A stretch of DNA of 64,000 bases from Latrodectus hesperus (lineage: Eukaryota; Arthropoda; Arachnida; Araneae; Theridiidae): assembly GCA_037975125.1 (NCBI GenBank), contig CM075860.1, forward strand, positions 23,952,774 through 24,016,773, in the 5' to 3' direction. Positions 10,200-21,700 of the stretch are shown here, piece by piece. A model generated the notes under the pieces. The model was not told where the DNA came from and ran no database searches. It was given only the letters and a program-made list of their open reading frames with translations. The stretch's first letter is position 1. Every line of letters begins with the position of its first letter. The translations under genes and the position numbers were made by a program.

Positions 10200-12954
10200 T
10201 TTGAATCATAACGTTTCTCCAATTCAAATCGCTACTTGGAATACAAATGGAATCGCTAATAAAATCTCAGAATTTGCAGAATTTATTGATAAACATAATA
10301 TCGATATCATTCTTCTTACTGAAACACATCTGACTCCTCAAAATAATTTCAAAATTCCCAACTACAAAATTTACAGAACGGACAGACTCCACCACAAAGG
10401 AGGAGGAACTGCAGTAATAATAAAAAACTCATATAACTCCGCCCACTTCAGTTCTACTACTGGAAATGGATTCGAAGAAACTTCTGCCATTATTAATCTT
10501 CCAAATAACTTAAATCTTAAACTTTAACAAAGTCTCTATAACAGACCACAAAGTGTACCTACAGCTAATGACATTCTTGCTTTTATGGACAATAAATTTC
10601 CTACTATCATTGGAGGTGACCTAAACTGTAAAAATGAACTTTGGGGATGCAGATCTACTAATGAAAATGGTAAAATTCTCAGGACTATCATTCAAAATAA
10701 TAAACTCAAAATTATTGCTCCAATAGAACCCACCCACTACAGCCCTCATCTAACTCACGGAGATATATTAGACAATTTCATAACAAATAGCAACATTCCA
10801 ATCTCTGCTAACACCATCATTGAACTTTCATCGGATCACTTACCAGTTATTGGCTGCATTGGACTGAACAAAAATAATAACATTAATAAACTCATATCCC
10901 GCACAAACTGGCAACTTTTCTATAACATCTTACAAGATAAAGCTAATAAAGAACAAGCTCAACTGCAAGATACTTTACATATCAGTGAACCCTGCATCAT
11001 AAATAAACAACTCTTGGAAAACTACATTACAGATAATATTAACAAATTCAATCAAGATATTATAGAAGCGAAAAATACTTCTACAATTAACATTAAATAT
11101 GAAGATAACTACCTAAAACTTCCTACAAACATCAGAAACCTCATCAAAGAAAGAAACCGCACTAGAAAGAAATACCAAAAAACTTGGAATCCTTATTATA
11201 AAACCTTAAATAATAAATTAAATAAATTAATCAAAAAATTATGTGCTGAACATAGGCAAGAAAACTGGAATAATAAAATCACTAATCTAAGTACTGAAAA
11301 TAATTCTGTCTGGATTTTTGCGAAACAACTTAAAAATAAAAATCATTTAAACTCTCACATTATTGGACCAAATGGACCTGTGTACTCTATCAATGAAAAG
11401 CTGAATATTTTTGCAAATTCTCTTTACAAACAATTCCAACCAAATCAAAATATTAATACTAGCTTCACCTTTACCATAGAACAAACTGTAACTCATTTTA
11501 TAAGCAATACTCCCTTATACACCAGTATCGAACCTACGAACCTCTGTGAAATAACTCAAATTATCAAGAAAATCAAAATTAAAAAAGCGCCAGGTGCTGA
11601 TAACATCACCAATAACATGATTAAAAAACTTCCATTGGACTATATCAAGAAATTAGTCAACATTTACAACATCTGCCTTAAATTTTCAATCTTCCCATCT
11701 ATTTGGAAAACTGCAACAATAATCCTCTTCCCTAAACCTGGTAAAGACCCCAGAAAACCTGAGAACTATCGACCTATTAGTTTACTTCCTACTTTAGGAA
11801 AAATATATGAAAAAATAATTCTTAATAGAATGATTGAATACATTAAATTACTTCCTACTCAACAGTACGGATTTAGAAAAGACCTCTCCACTGTTAAACA
11901 ACTCGTCAGAATAACCGAAATAATTGGAAATAATATGCATAAAAAACTCTATACAGCCATGACTATGTTAGACGTATCTAAAGCCTTCGATAGAGTTTGG
12001 CATGATGGTCTCATCTTCAAACTTATCAAACTTAATTTAAACTCAGATATCATTCATCTAATTCACAATTATATTAAAAATCGCTATTTCCAAGTCAAGC
12101 AAAATGATGTCACCTCACTGACTCTTAACATTAATGCAGGCGTTCCCCAAGGCAGTATTCTTGGACCTATTCTATATCTATTTTTTAATTATGACTTCCC
12201 AATTTCTACTAATAACACAATAAACATCGCATTCTACGCAGACGACACTGCTATCCTAGCAGAATCAGCAAATCCTAATCATGCTCTCAAGAAAATACAA
12301 AACGAACTATTCAAAATCGAAAAATGGTGTCAAGACTGGCGTGTTGTCATAAATGCAGATAAATCTCAAACTATAATATTCTTAAGAAAGAAAAGAGTTA
12401 AAATGAAACATAAAATTACAAATAAATTAATATTGTTTGATAAAACTATTCCTCAGGTTAAAGAAGCTAAGTACCTTGGCCTCACTCTCACATCTAGATT
12501 CACTTGGACCAAACACATTAATAATGTCACCAAAAAAGCATATGCTGCTTTCGGCTGCTTAAAAAATCTTATTGGCAAGAAATCAAAACTTAATAGAAAA
12601 CTGAAAAGACTATTATACATTTCTATGATTCGCCCCATTGTCACTTACGCTTCCCCTGTTTGGAATAACATTGGCAAAAATGAAAGAAGAAAACTTCGAA
12701 ATTTTCAAAATAAAATTTTAAGAATTATAGCAGGTGTTCCCTACTATGTGAGAAACAAAAATATTGAAAAAGACCTCAAAATTGAAGACATTTTAGTGCA
12801 TATTCGTAAATTAAATAAGAATTTCTATGAAAAAGCTAAACTCTGCAATACTGCAAATTTCAATGAGATTTTTAATTATAAATATATTCCTGAACTTAGC
12901 AAATATAGACCTATTGCTACTCAATTTTTTCTAAGTGAAAATGAATTTTTATAA
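10192..12954 (+). pseudogene. LINE ORF2 endonuclease-reverse transcriptase, one in-frame stop
   Basis: ORF2 starts at ATG 10192, overlapping the ORF1 stop, and spans 921 codons, a normal size for Jockey elements. Endonuclease motifs in order are W-N-T-N-G, E-T-H-L, G-G-T-A-V, G-G-D-L-N and S-D-H-L-P-V. Reverse transcriptase motifs are A-P-G-A-D-N-I, Y-R-P-I-S-L-L, Q-Y-G-F-R, L-D-V-S-K-A-F-D, G-V-P-Q-G-S-I-L-G-P and Y-A-D-D. The only lesion is a TAA at 10525-10527, between the two halves of the endonuclease, with the frame resuming directly. The enzyme nicks target DNA and primes cDNA synthesis there. As read, the stop removes the RT. Confidence 0.88.
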
Positions 12955-13280
12955 GTGTTTACAGCTATTTTGTATATAGTGTACATATTCTACATTTTCA
13001 TCTTGTATTTCTCCTATATTTTGTATATATTTTGTATATTTTCAACTTTAACACTTGCAAGTATTTTTTCTTAGAATTTCTACTGAAATTTGTTCAAGCT
13101 CCGACCACTAGGATAGCTTCATGCTGATTGGATATTAGGGTTCCATTGCATTCCTTACTCCGCTGCACATTTCAGCGCTTCTCCGTTAATAATGTCAAGT
13201 TTCTCCATTCGGAACTATTTCAGATGAAAGAGTAAAATCCTGCTTCCCAGGCTGACACTCTGGAATAACCACAGATCCAA

Positions 13281-13297
13281 GATTGCCAAGCCTAAGC
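13281..13297 (+). repeat. 17-bp direct repeat, right target-site copy of LINE
   Basis: Identical to 8446-8462; see the left copy. Confidence 0.7.
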
Positions 13298-13341
13298 GAT
13301 TACAATATCAATATGGTTTATCTGCTGACTTTGTTAAGGCT

Positions 13342-13349
13342 CTTGTAAC
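13342..13349 (+). repeat. 8-bp target-site duplication, left (CTTGTAAC)
   Basis: Identical to 15841-15848. It fits the hAT target pattern nTnnnnAn. Confidence 0.8.
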
Positions 13350-15840
13350 TAGAGATGGGGCTTTGTAACTTTTCCTGTACTTAATACGTACTGAGTACAG
13401 TTACTTTTAAAGTAACAAGTATTTTACCGATTACATTTCGTACTTGTTACAATTTTTTTTGTACTGTCATCTATCGGATTAAAATATAATGACAAATTTT
13501 TTTAAATTTTATAAATAAATTGAATAAAATCTAAATTCATAATAAATAAATTATAATTAATTAAAACTAAATAAGTAGATCAATAATATTTTATATGAAA
13601 CCATAAAATTAATTAATATAATTAATGTTAATTTAAATTATTATCATTTATAAATATGCATTCACTTAAATATTAATAAAAAGATCTATAAAAAATAATC
13701 CTTATTATTTATGCAACATTTCAGTAATGGCAAGTTTTTGTTTTTCCTGTAATGCCTTAATTTTTAGTATGAGACAAAGAAATATAAGTTTATCTACTAA
13801 CCGGGTTTTTTTTTTCTTTTTTTTTTTGTAAAAAAATTGTAAATTTCTAAATCTTCTTAAACGTAATTCATTCAATATAAAAATCATGACATTTTATTAT
13901 TTACATTTATTTTCAGAATTTATATATGTTCTAAGTAAATTTTCCAATTAATCCATTGTAATTTTCAGACTTCCCATGTTAATTAAAATATAAAATTAAA
14001 TGAGATAATATAATTTCAATTTTTCAACCTAATCAGCTTAATTTTTTATTAGAATTTAATAAGACTTTCCAATTATGTAAATGAATTTTTATAATTAACT
14101 GGTAAATATTTTGCAAAGAATTGTAAAGTGGGAAGTTTAATCAATTACAAAGAGGTTTTATTTTACATTTGCTTCTAAAAATACAGCAATTAATCAGAAA
14201 AATCATCTTAAATTTAATTTCCTTTATTTTTCTATAATTAAACATTAACGAGACAAACATAGTAAAAATTTTTTTATGTACAATAGATAATAATTTTTAT
14301 TATAAAAGACGTTTACTTGTTTATATTTTTATGTAATAGATAAACCAGTTTTTTCTAAAATAAAAATTGCATTAACTCACATATCTTGTTTTAGTTTCCT
14401 GAAACTTAATCAATTTATGGTTAAATAAAGTAGCTTTGCAATTAAAACTATTAATAATGTTTAAATAAACATAATTATTTTATAATAGATATAGTTGCAT
14501 AAAATTTCAATAACTATCAAAAATTATAAAATAGTTTTACCAATAATCTAAATGTTATAATGTATTAAGGTAAAATATTGAGAAACAACGTTTAATAAAA
14601 AATGGAGAAACAAAAATACACATATTTTATTTACATCAATCCATAATTTAAGTAATAAACATGACAGTAACACATGATGGTATAAATAAAGATAAGGTAA
14701 AAATTAATTAAAGCTTTTTTTATTTCGAATTTTTAAATTAAAATGAATAAACTACCTTTATTAGGTTTAAATCAACATTCTCATTATTTGAATAAAAATA
14801 AATCGTATGGTAAAAAATAAAAAAGAACATTTTTTCTAAAAGTTTAAATTCCATATATTTACAGTAAAATATAGTGAAACTAAAACATGGTTGAATAAAA
14901 AATAAACATATTTATATGGAATTATAATAAAAAATATGCATAGTAAAAATAACAATGGAAGTATGTAAGCAGATTTATATAATTTAAATTTTTTTTTTTA
15001 AATTATGAAATCTGACCTTATTTAAGGTTTAAATAAATATGTTATATATGTTCATAAAATAAAATTAAATTTTAAAAAAAAATAATAACAAAAATAAAAG
15101 TTTATAAAAATTGCTAAATACATAACAAGAATATCATGCTTTTCTTATATTCAAAAAAACGTCATATATTTGAAAAAGAACGACAGTCACTAAATAGATT
15201 TGCCACGATTATTGGCTTTCTCAACTCATTTATTTTATTAACCGAAACGCGAAATAAATGTACATGCGTATTTTATTTCGCAATATAAATTCATATCTCC
15301 CTCTCCAACCCAAAGAGATCTTTCAATTCCCAAGTATCCCTCTTCTATTTACCAACTGTCATTTCCCTTCTCCCACCAGCCTCCCTACCTGTTTACCGGA
15401 ACGTGTAAACAGGCCTACCATAATCTCATAATTCATCCGTTTGTATCGATATATCGATGACATTGTTACTTGTACTCGCTCTGTCATTGGCTCTTCTGTA
15501 CTTGTTACAGAAGAGCCAATGACAGAGCGCAATGTACACTTATTACTTTATAACAAGTACGCACATACTCGCTGATTACTTTGTAACAAGCAAGTACAAA
15601 GTAACAAGCACGTACTCACGTACTGGCTGATTACTTGGTACAGGCACGTACTCACGTACTCGCTCTGTCTTTGAAACTGGTCAAGTACATTGTACCTGCA
15701 ACTGTCTGAGGATAATCGAACTCGCGCTGACTTTATTACTGGAAGTACTGAGTATTTGAAAAAAAATGTACTGATTATAGATTGTTACATTCAAATACTG
15801 ATTACAAAATACTGGTTACAGGTATTTCTTCCCATCCCTA
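13350..15840. mobile_element. Non-autonomous hAT element
   Basis: The ends are inverted repeats, TAGAGATGGG on the left and TAGGGATGGG on the right (read inward), flanked by the 8-bp duplication CTTGTAAC. Near both ends there are many short copies of TACTTGTTAC/GTACTCGTAC-like motifs, resembling the subterminal transposase-binding repeats of hAT elements. The 2.5-kb interior is very AT-rich and encodes no transposase I can find, so movement would need an enzyme supplied elsewhere. The element lies 44 bp downstream of the LINE's right target repeat. Confidence 0.8.
15477..15529. repeat. Perfect palindrome, 24-bp arms with 5-nt loop
   Basis: Left arm 15477-15500 and right arm 15506-15529 are exact reverse complements around the loop CTTGT. 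The arm contains CTGTCATTGGCTCTTCTGTA. It lies inside the hAT element near its right end. Confidence 0.9.
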
Positions 15841-15848
15841 CTTGTAAC
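15841..15848 (+). repeat. 8-bp target-site duplication, right (CTTGTAAC)
   Basis: Matches 13342-13349 exactly. Confidence 0.8.
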
Positions 15849-16770
15849 TCTCTCTCTTTGGGGCTCTATACTTTGGGGGAATGACGTTGAAATCTTACGT
15901 AGTCTTTGACGTCATCGCAGTCAGACCTCATCTCGTTCTGATGTTTCCTGTTTCGGATATTTAATCCTGATTTTTTAACTTTGTTTGTCCTAGAAAGGAG
16001 AGAGCTTGTATTAAGGGGTTAACTGGGAAGTTGTTGCGTTGTTTGTTGGAGTTCCTGGAGCTGAGCCCTTACCTCCAGTAGGATGATTTATAAGATAAAG
16101 TGGAACACCTTTTGGTGCAATTGAGATTGTTTTGCTCCTGATATTAAGGATAGAGAGAAGGGAAAAAGAAATAAAAGATGAAAATTTATTTACAATTTTA
16201 CAGTTGTTTTCCCTTTTATATAAATATTTGAATGTAAAGTTTAAAGAGGATTTGAAAGTGGATTAATGAAAGAATCAATAAATCAATCAAAATCTTTTTT
16301 ATTTTATTTTATTATTCTAATTATCAAAAAATATATAAATTTAAATGTAAGAAAAAGAAAAAGAGCAATGCAATTTGTTACCAATTTTTATAATCAATCA
16401 TAACTTTTCTCTTTCCTATGTTTTGGATCCTCAGACCCAGTGAGAGCGGTTCCTTGCACGGGCTCTACTGAGATCTGCACACCTTCTCCCTCCTTCCCTA
16501 TTTCTCCTCCAATCAAGGGTTCCTTCTTATTTATTTTTTCCAATCGTTTTTGGTAGATGTAATTTGTCTCTGGCTCTAGCAGCCGTTCTGGATGGGCGCA
16601 CTTTTGTTCTGCTCTGATCTTGAGGACTCACCACACTGACGCTATGGATAACGCAGCCTTCGAGTGACACAAGCCAAGACTTCTTCAGCTCGAACAAAAA
16701 AAAGCAATTTTTATTGCTCCTAATTGTTTTTGATCCTGACTTGGAATTTATTTTACCAACCGTTCTTATT
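15849..16770. other. Spacer with GC-richer block, nothing recognised
   Basis: The parts at 15860-16090 and 16420-16680 have balanced base composition but no convincing reading frame. The second may be the 5' leader of the LINE relic that follows. Confidence 0.3.
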
Positions 16771-18190
16771 ATGGAAAATAATGCTATTGATGGAAATCCA
16801 AAAAACCTGGACTACATGCAGGAACTGTATCCTCTGAGTGAATGAAGGACGCAGCTCACTCCCAATAGTAAGTTCCCACAATCAGCTCTACAAGAGATGG
16901 ATGAGCCCTGCGAGAAGCTCAGGAAAGAGAAAACGCCTTCAGAGAAACTAAAAAGATTACTAGTGCAGGTAACTGTAGTCTTGATTCTGATATGGCCGCT
17001 CCCTTACTATTCCCCTTTTTGATGAAAAAATGTTAGTTGATAATGACGAGATAAAAACGGCTAATGTTGTCGTAACAAAGAAAAATAAAAAGAAATTAAA
17101 TAAAACTACTAAAAAAAATAATAATGGAAGGTGAGGATGCTTTTGTCTTCCCTAGAAAAACGGCGAAAGCTACGATTGAGAGCGTCAATATGACCCCCGT
17201 AGCTACCTCCAATACTTTTTATGGGCTCCACCCATTGTAGGAGGACCCTGAGAACACACATGAGCAGTCTGTCACTGTAGCTCCTGTTAAAATACCTCCA
17301 ATAATTGTTCGTTATGGCGAAAGCCACTGTAACTTTACGGCGAAACTTAAAAATGAAATTAAAAAAATATTGAGGCTAAAAACTGTGGCGAAATCTCAAA
17401 TTAATCCCTAAAAGTCCTGACGAACTCAGGGAAAGTACGAGATTCTCAGAAACTTATCAATAGGACTGTTAAGGGGCAAAAACGAAAGGTCTTAAAAATT
17501 CGTTGTTAGAAATCTCCCCATGTCTACTAAATGTGACGAAATCACATATGATTTGGATAAATTAGGATATAAAATCCACAAAATTAGTCGGATGATGAGC
17601 TGGCGAACCAATAAACCCCTCCCCCTATTTCTCGTCCAATTATATGATAGTATTGATATCAAAAAATGTACAGTATGGAGACCATATGCCACATTTCAGG
17701 CACTACAGAGTCCCCAAAATAATTTTACAAAGCTTTAATTGTCAAAGGTTCCATCATTCAAGCCAAGTATGCCATATGGCACCTCGTTGTGCTGATAAGC
17801 ACAACACCAGAGGAAAAAAAAGTAGAGAAATCTGTGTGCAGTAACTGCCAGGGTAATCACCCTGAGTTACAGGGGATGCCCAAACTTCCTAAAATTAAAC
17901 AGGCGCAAAAAATAAAATCAAATTTTATTAGGGAGGAAATCTCCTATGCTCAAGTGGCAGCTGGCCGTTCAGAACTCCCCCCCCCTAGTGTGGCCCCTGA
18001 TACAGTCATTCCCTCCAATGAACAAAACGCTTCAAATAATGAAGCAAATAAAAGCGAGTTAGATGAACGTTTCACCCTACTAAAAGAAATCAGAGAAGTC
18101 TTCTCTGGAATCAATATATGCATAGGGCGCATCAGAAACTGCAATAGGACAAGATGTTTCTTATCTTGGAAATGTTCGAAGGAAAAGTAA
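16771..18190 (+). pseudogene. LINE ORF1 relic (Jockey-like)
   Basis: A degenerate ORF1 begins at ATG 16771 (MENNAIDGN) and is broken by many stops. Recognisable pieces are FVFPRKTAKATIESV near 17150; a knuckle FNCQRFHHSSQVCHMAPRC near 17730-17790; a second knuckle V-C-S-N-C-Q-G-N-H-P in the frame 17789-18190; and a YAQVAAGRSE segment. The order matches the ORF1 of the LINE at 8.6-10.2 kb, but the sequences are not close. No ORF2 follows: seven bases after the stop (TAA 18188-18190) the target duplication and BEL/Pao insertion begin. Confidence 0.65.
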
Positions 18191-18197
18191 TGAGTGT

Positions 18198-18202
18198 CCC
18201 AC
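18198..18202 (+). repeat. 5-bp target-site duplication of BEL element, left (CCCAC)
   Basis: Matches 23479-23483 on the other side. Five-base duplications are usual for BEL/Pao. Confidence 0.85.
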
Positions 18203-18507
18203 TGTGGAAAATATCAATCCGCAGCAACCCACTTGGTACTGCCTGAACGCTAGAGGGCGTTCTTTGCAACTTGTATTTTGTGTTTGTTATATAGTTTTTA
18301 GTCGCACTTTTGTTTTTGCTTGCTTGTGTAGGAGAACTATGTTTCTCAGCTCGGGTCGATTTAATCGGCCAAAAGTATTTGTTATATATTTCTGTTATTA
18401 AATGTTTGTTACGTTTTCAATTGCGTATTTATTTAGTATAACATCTGCAGTGCCTTCACCGGATCTATTTAGTTTTTAGTTTGATAGATATAATATTTTT
18501 TTTTTCA
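18203..18507 (+). repeat. 5' LTR of BEL/Pao element
   Basis: It starts TGTGGAAAATATCAATCCGC and ends in a T run plus CA. It is about 99% identical to 23173-23478. No clear TATA box was assigned. Confidence 0.93.
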
Positions 18508-18525
18508 TGGTGCATCGGCCGGGAA
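18508..18525 (+). other. Primer-binding site, tRNA-Gly
   Basis: TGGTGCATCGGCCGGGAA directly abuts the LTR. It is complementary to the 3' end of tRNA-Gly(GCC), ...TTCCCGGCCGATGCACCA. tRNA-Gly priming is known in BEL/Pao elements. Confidence 0.85.
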
Positions 18526-18725
18526 ACGGCACTGCATTTCTTTGTTCGTAAATCGTAGGAAGCCTTCATTGCTGTTATAGTTTGATTCGATCAGCATTCT
18601 GTTGTGCTTCATTTATAGTTCTTCGCCTTTTGTGGGAATATCGTTGCTTCTTCCATCGATTGGATATTTATTACTGGAGAATAATTAGGGTGAGTTGTTT
18701 ATTCTTGATTTATATATTAGTTAAT

Positions 18726-21700
18726 ATGGATACCGAAAAAATTAAGAACAAACGTAAAGCTCTTAAGAGCAGCGCTACTAGATTTGTTAAAAACTTAGAT
18801 GTCACTTTACTTAATGAAACTAATGTCAATACTTTAGAAATATTATATAATCAATTAATTGAAAAAATTGATAGTCTTAAAATTGCTGATAATGAGCTTC
18901 TTAGTGTTATCGATGCTAAAGATATTGAGAGGGAAGTCGAACAATGTGAGATTTTTATGGAAAATTTAATTTCCTATAAATGTAGAATTACACAAAGAAT
19001 AAAAACTCTTACCCCTCCAATTGTGTCAGCTGTTGTTGACTCCGCTAATGCGCTTAGTTCAAAGGTAGAACAGTCTAGACAATCAGTTAAATTGCCAAAA
19101 TTAACTGTTAATAAATTCTATGGTGACCACAGATCTTGGTTAGAATTTATCAGTCAGTTTGAAAATGCAATCGATAAAAATAGTAGTTTGTCTAAAATTG
19201 AAAAACTAATTTACCTTAAAAGCCTAGTAGGAGGTGCAGCAGCGAAAGCTATATCCGGTTTCGCATTAACAGAAATTAATTATGATGCAGCTTTAGAATT
19301 ATTAAAATCTCGATTTGGACAAAAGAATTTACTCATTAATGCGCATTTAGGATCTCTGCTAAGCTTAACTCCCATAAAAAATACAAGCGATACGAATAGT
19401 TTAAGAAAATTGTACGATCGTGCGGAAACAGAAATTAGGAATTTAGAAAGTTTAGGTATAAGCTCGGAATCATATGGTAATCTTTTAACCCCGATAATTT
19501 TAAAAGTATTACCCGCTGATTTAACCTTAGAATTTAGTAGAAAAAGTAAAAATGATGATTGGAATTTGGGATCTCTTCTTCAGTTTTTAGGTGAAGAAAT
19601 ACTAAGTCGCGAAAGAGCTCTCTCTTTCCATCCTCCTGCTAAAGAAAAACAAACTTCAACTTCCCCTTTTCAAGACCGCAGTAGTGGGGCCTTCGGGTCA
19701 AAGTTCTCCCGCCGCGACGCTTTTCGAAAACCGGAAGGCAATAATTCTTCGGCGGCTGAGCTTTTAGTGAGTCACACAACACCTAATAAATGTGTTTTTT
19801 GTAAGGAGAATTCGCACGACTCTTTCTCCTGCGATTCAGTCAGCATAGAAATGAAGCGCGATTATTTGAAAAGAAATAAGCTTTGTTTCTTTTGTTTTTC
19901 GAGTGGACACCCAATTTCATCTTGTTTAAAACTTAAAAAGGATAAAGGATGTTCATTTTGTGGCTCAAAATCACACCCAAAAACCCTTTGTTACAAGTAT
20001 CATAATAATTCTAACGAAGCAGTTTCTATCACACAAGAAGAAAATAATGACATCATTACTAACTTGTCTTCTTGTAAAACCGAAACTAAATTGCAAAAAG
20101 TTTTATTGCAAACTGCGTCAGTTATTGCTCGTAATGGAGACCAGTATAGAAAATGTCGTTTATTGGCCGACACAGCGGCGCAGCGAACTTTTATTGAAAA
20201 AGAGCTTTCGAAATTATTGAAACTTCCAGTGATTCGAAAAGAAAAACTTTCTGTTTATTCCTTCGGGAACCAATCTCCTATTGAAAAAACATTTAATGTA
20301 GTTAGATTAAGATTAGAAAATGTGGAAGATCGAAATTCATATTTAGAAATCGAGGCATTGGAAACGGAAAAAATATCCACTGCTCATATTCCCCCGCCTG
20401 ACATAAACATCACAATTCACAATAAACATTTAAGAAACTTTAAATTAGCGGATACATGTAATAAAGATGTTGAAATTTCCATTTTAATAGGCGCGGACTA
20501 TTATTATAACATAATGACGGGTAGGATAAAACGAATTAATCGAAAACTTGTAGCTGCTGAATCTCTCTACGGCTGGTGCTTAATTGGAGTCGCAGAGACC
20601 TTTAACAAAAATTTCAGGGATACTTTCACTATGAAAGTAATAATAGAAGAAGACATTTCGAAACAATTAGAAACATTTTGGCAAATAGAAAATCTAGGAA
20701 TCGAACCAACTAACGATAATCTAAATTGTAATAATAACAAAATTTCGCGAGAATTTGAAGAGAATATTCGGTTTCGAGATGGTAGATATGTAGTTAAATT
20801 TCCCTGGAAGGATAATTTAAAAGAATCACTTGATAATAATTATGATGTTGCGTATGGAAGATTTTCAAAATTGTGTTATAGGTTTCAAAATGATATCTCT
20901 TTATATAATGAATATAAAAATGTTGTAGATAATTACATAGATCAAAACATTGTAGAACCTGTTCCCGAGTCTTGTGTAGTAGATAGTGCAGAATTTTATT
21001 TGCCGCATAGGGCAGTTATTCGTCATGATAAGGTGTCTAGCAAACTCAGAATTGTTTTTGATGCTTCCTCACATGAAAGAGGCAAGCTTTCATTAAATGA
21101 CAGTTTGTATGTAGGTCCTAATTTGTATCCTGATTTATTTGAACTTTTATTGTCCTTTCGAAAACATCCAATCGCATTTACAGTAGATATTAAACAAGCG
21201 TTTTTGAATATAGAGATAGATGAATCGGACAAAAATGTAACAAAGTTCTTTTGGACTGACAATCCTTTTTCACTTTCGGAGTCTTTAAAAGTTCTCAGAT
21301 TTAATAGAGTTTTATTTGGAATAAACAGCTCACCCTTCCTCTTAAGTGCAACAATTAAACATCATTTGAAAAAATATTCTTCTCTTTTTCCACAAACTCA
21401 TGAACTTTTGAACAACTGTTGTTATGTTGATGATATCATAGGAGGGCAAAATACTGTTTCATCTGCCTACACAACTACTGTTGAATGTGCCCAGATTTTT
21501 AGCGAAGCGAATATGCCTTTACATAAATGGGCTACAAATTCTGTGGAGTTACGTGAACTTTGGATGAAAAACGGTTTCTCTACTGAAACAAAATCAAGCC
21601 CAATCGGTCAAAATATGATAAATTATAAAGTGCTTGGCATTTCCTGGGATACTGATAGAGATTTGTTTTATTTTGATATAGAAAATTTATTATCCTTTGT

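Larger units (their letters stand above)
8463..13280 (+). mobile_element. Jockey-type LINE, nearly full length
   Basis: The 4.8-kb element lies between two identical 17-bp direct repeats. It contains a short 5' leader, ORF1 (8653-10199) with zinc knuckles, ORF2 (10192-12954) with apurinic endonuclease and reverse transcriptase domains, and about 320 bp of 3' sequence. ORF1 and ORF2 overlap by 8 bases (ATGAATAA), a common LINE arrangement. There is no RNase H domain and no long poly(A) tail before the right repeat. The copy is damaged by about three frameshifts in ORF1 and a single stop in ORF2, so it is relatively young but not active as read. Confidence 0.85.

Noticed and set aside
18204..18401. 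65-codon frame in the 5' LTR and the equivalent frame in the 3' LTR
   Set aside because: They are duplicates because the LTRs are duplicates. There is no family resemblance and the position is regulatory.
18582..18725. Upstream in-frame ATG of the BEL polyprotein (48 extra codons)
   Set aside because: The extra segment is hydrophobic and cysteine-rich, unlike a gag N-terminus. ATG 18726 begins a normal charged sequence.
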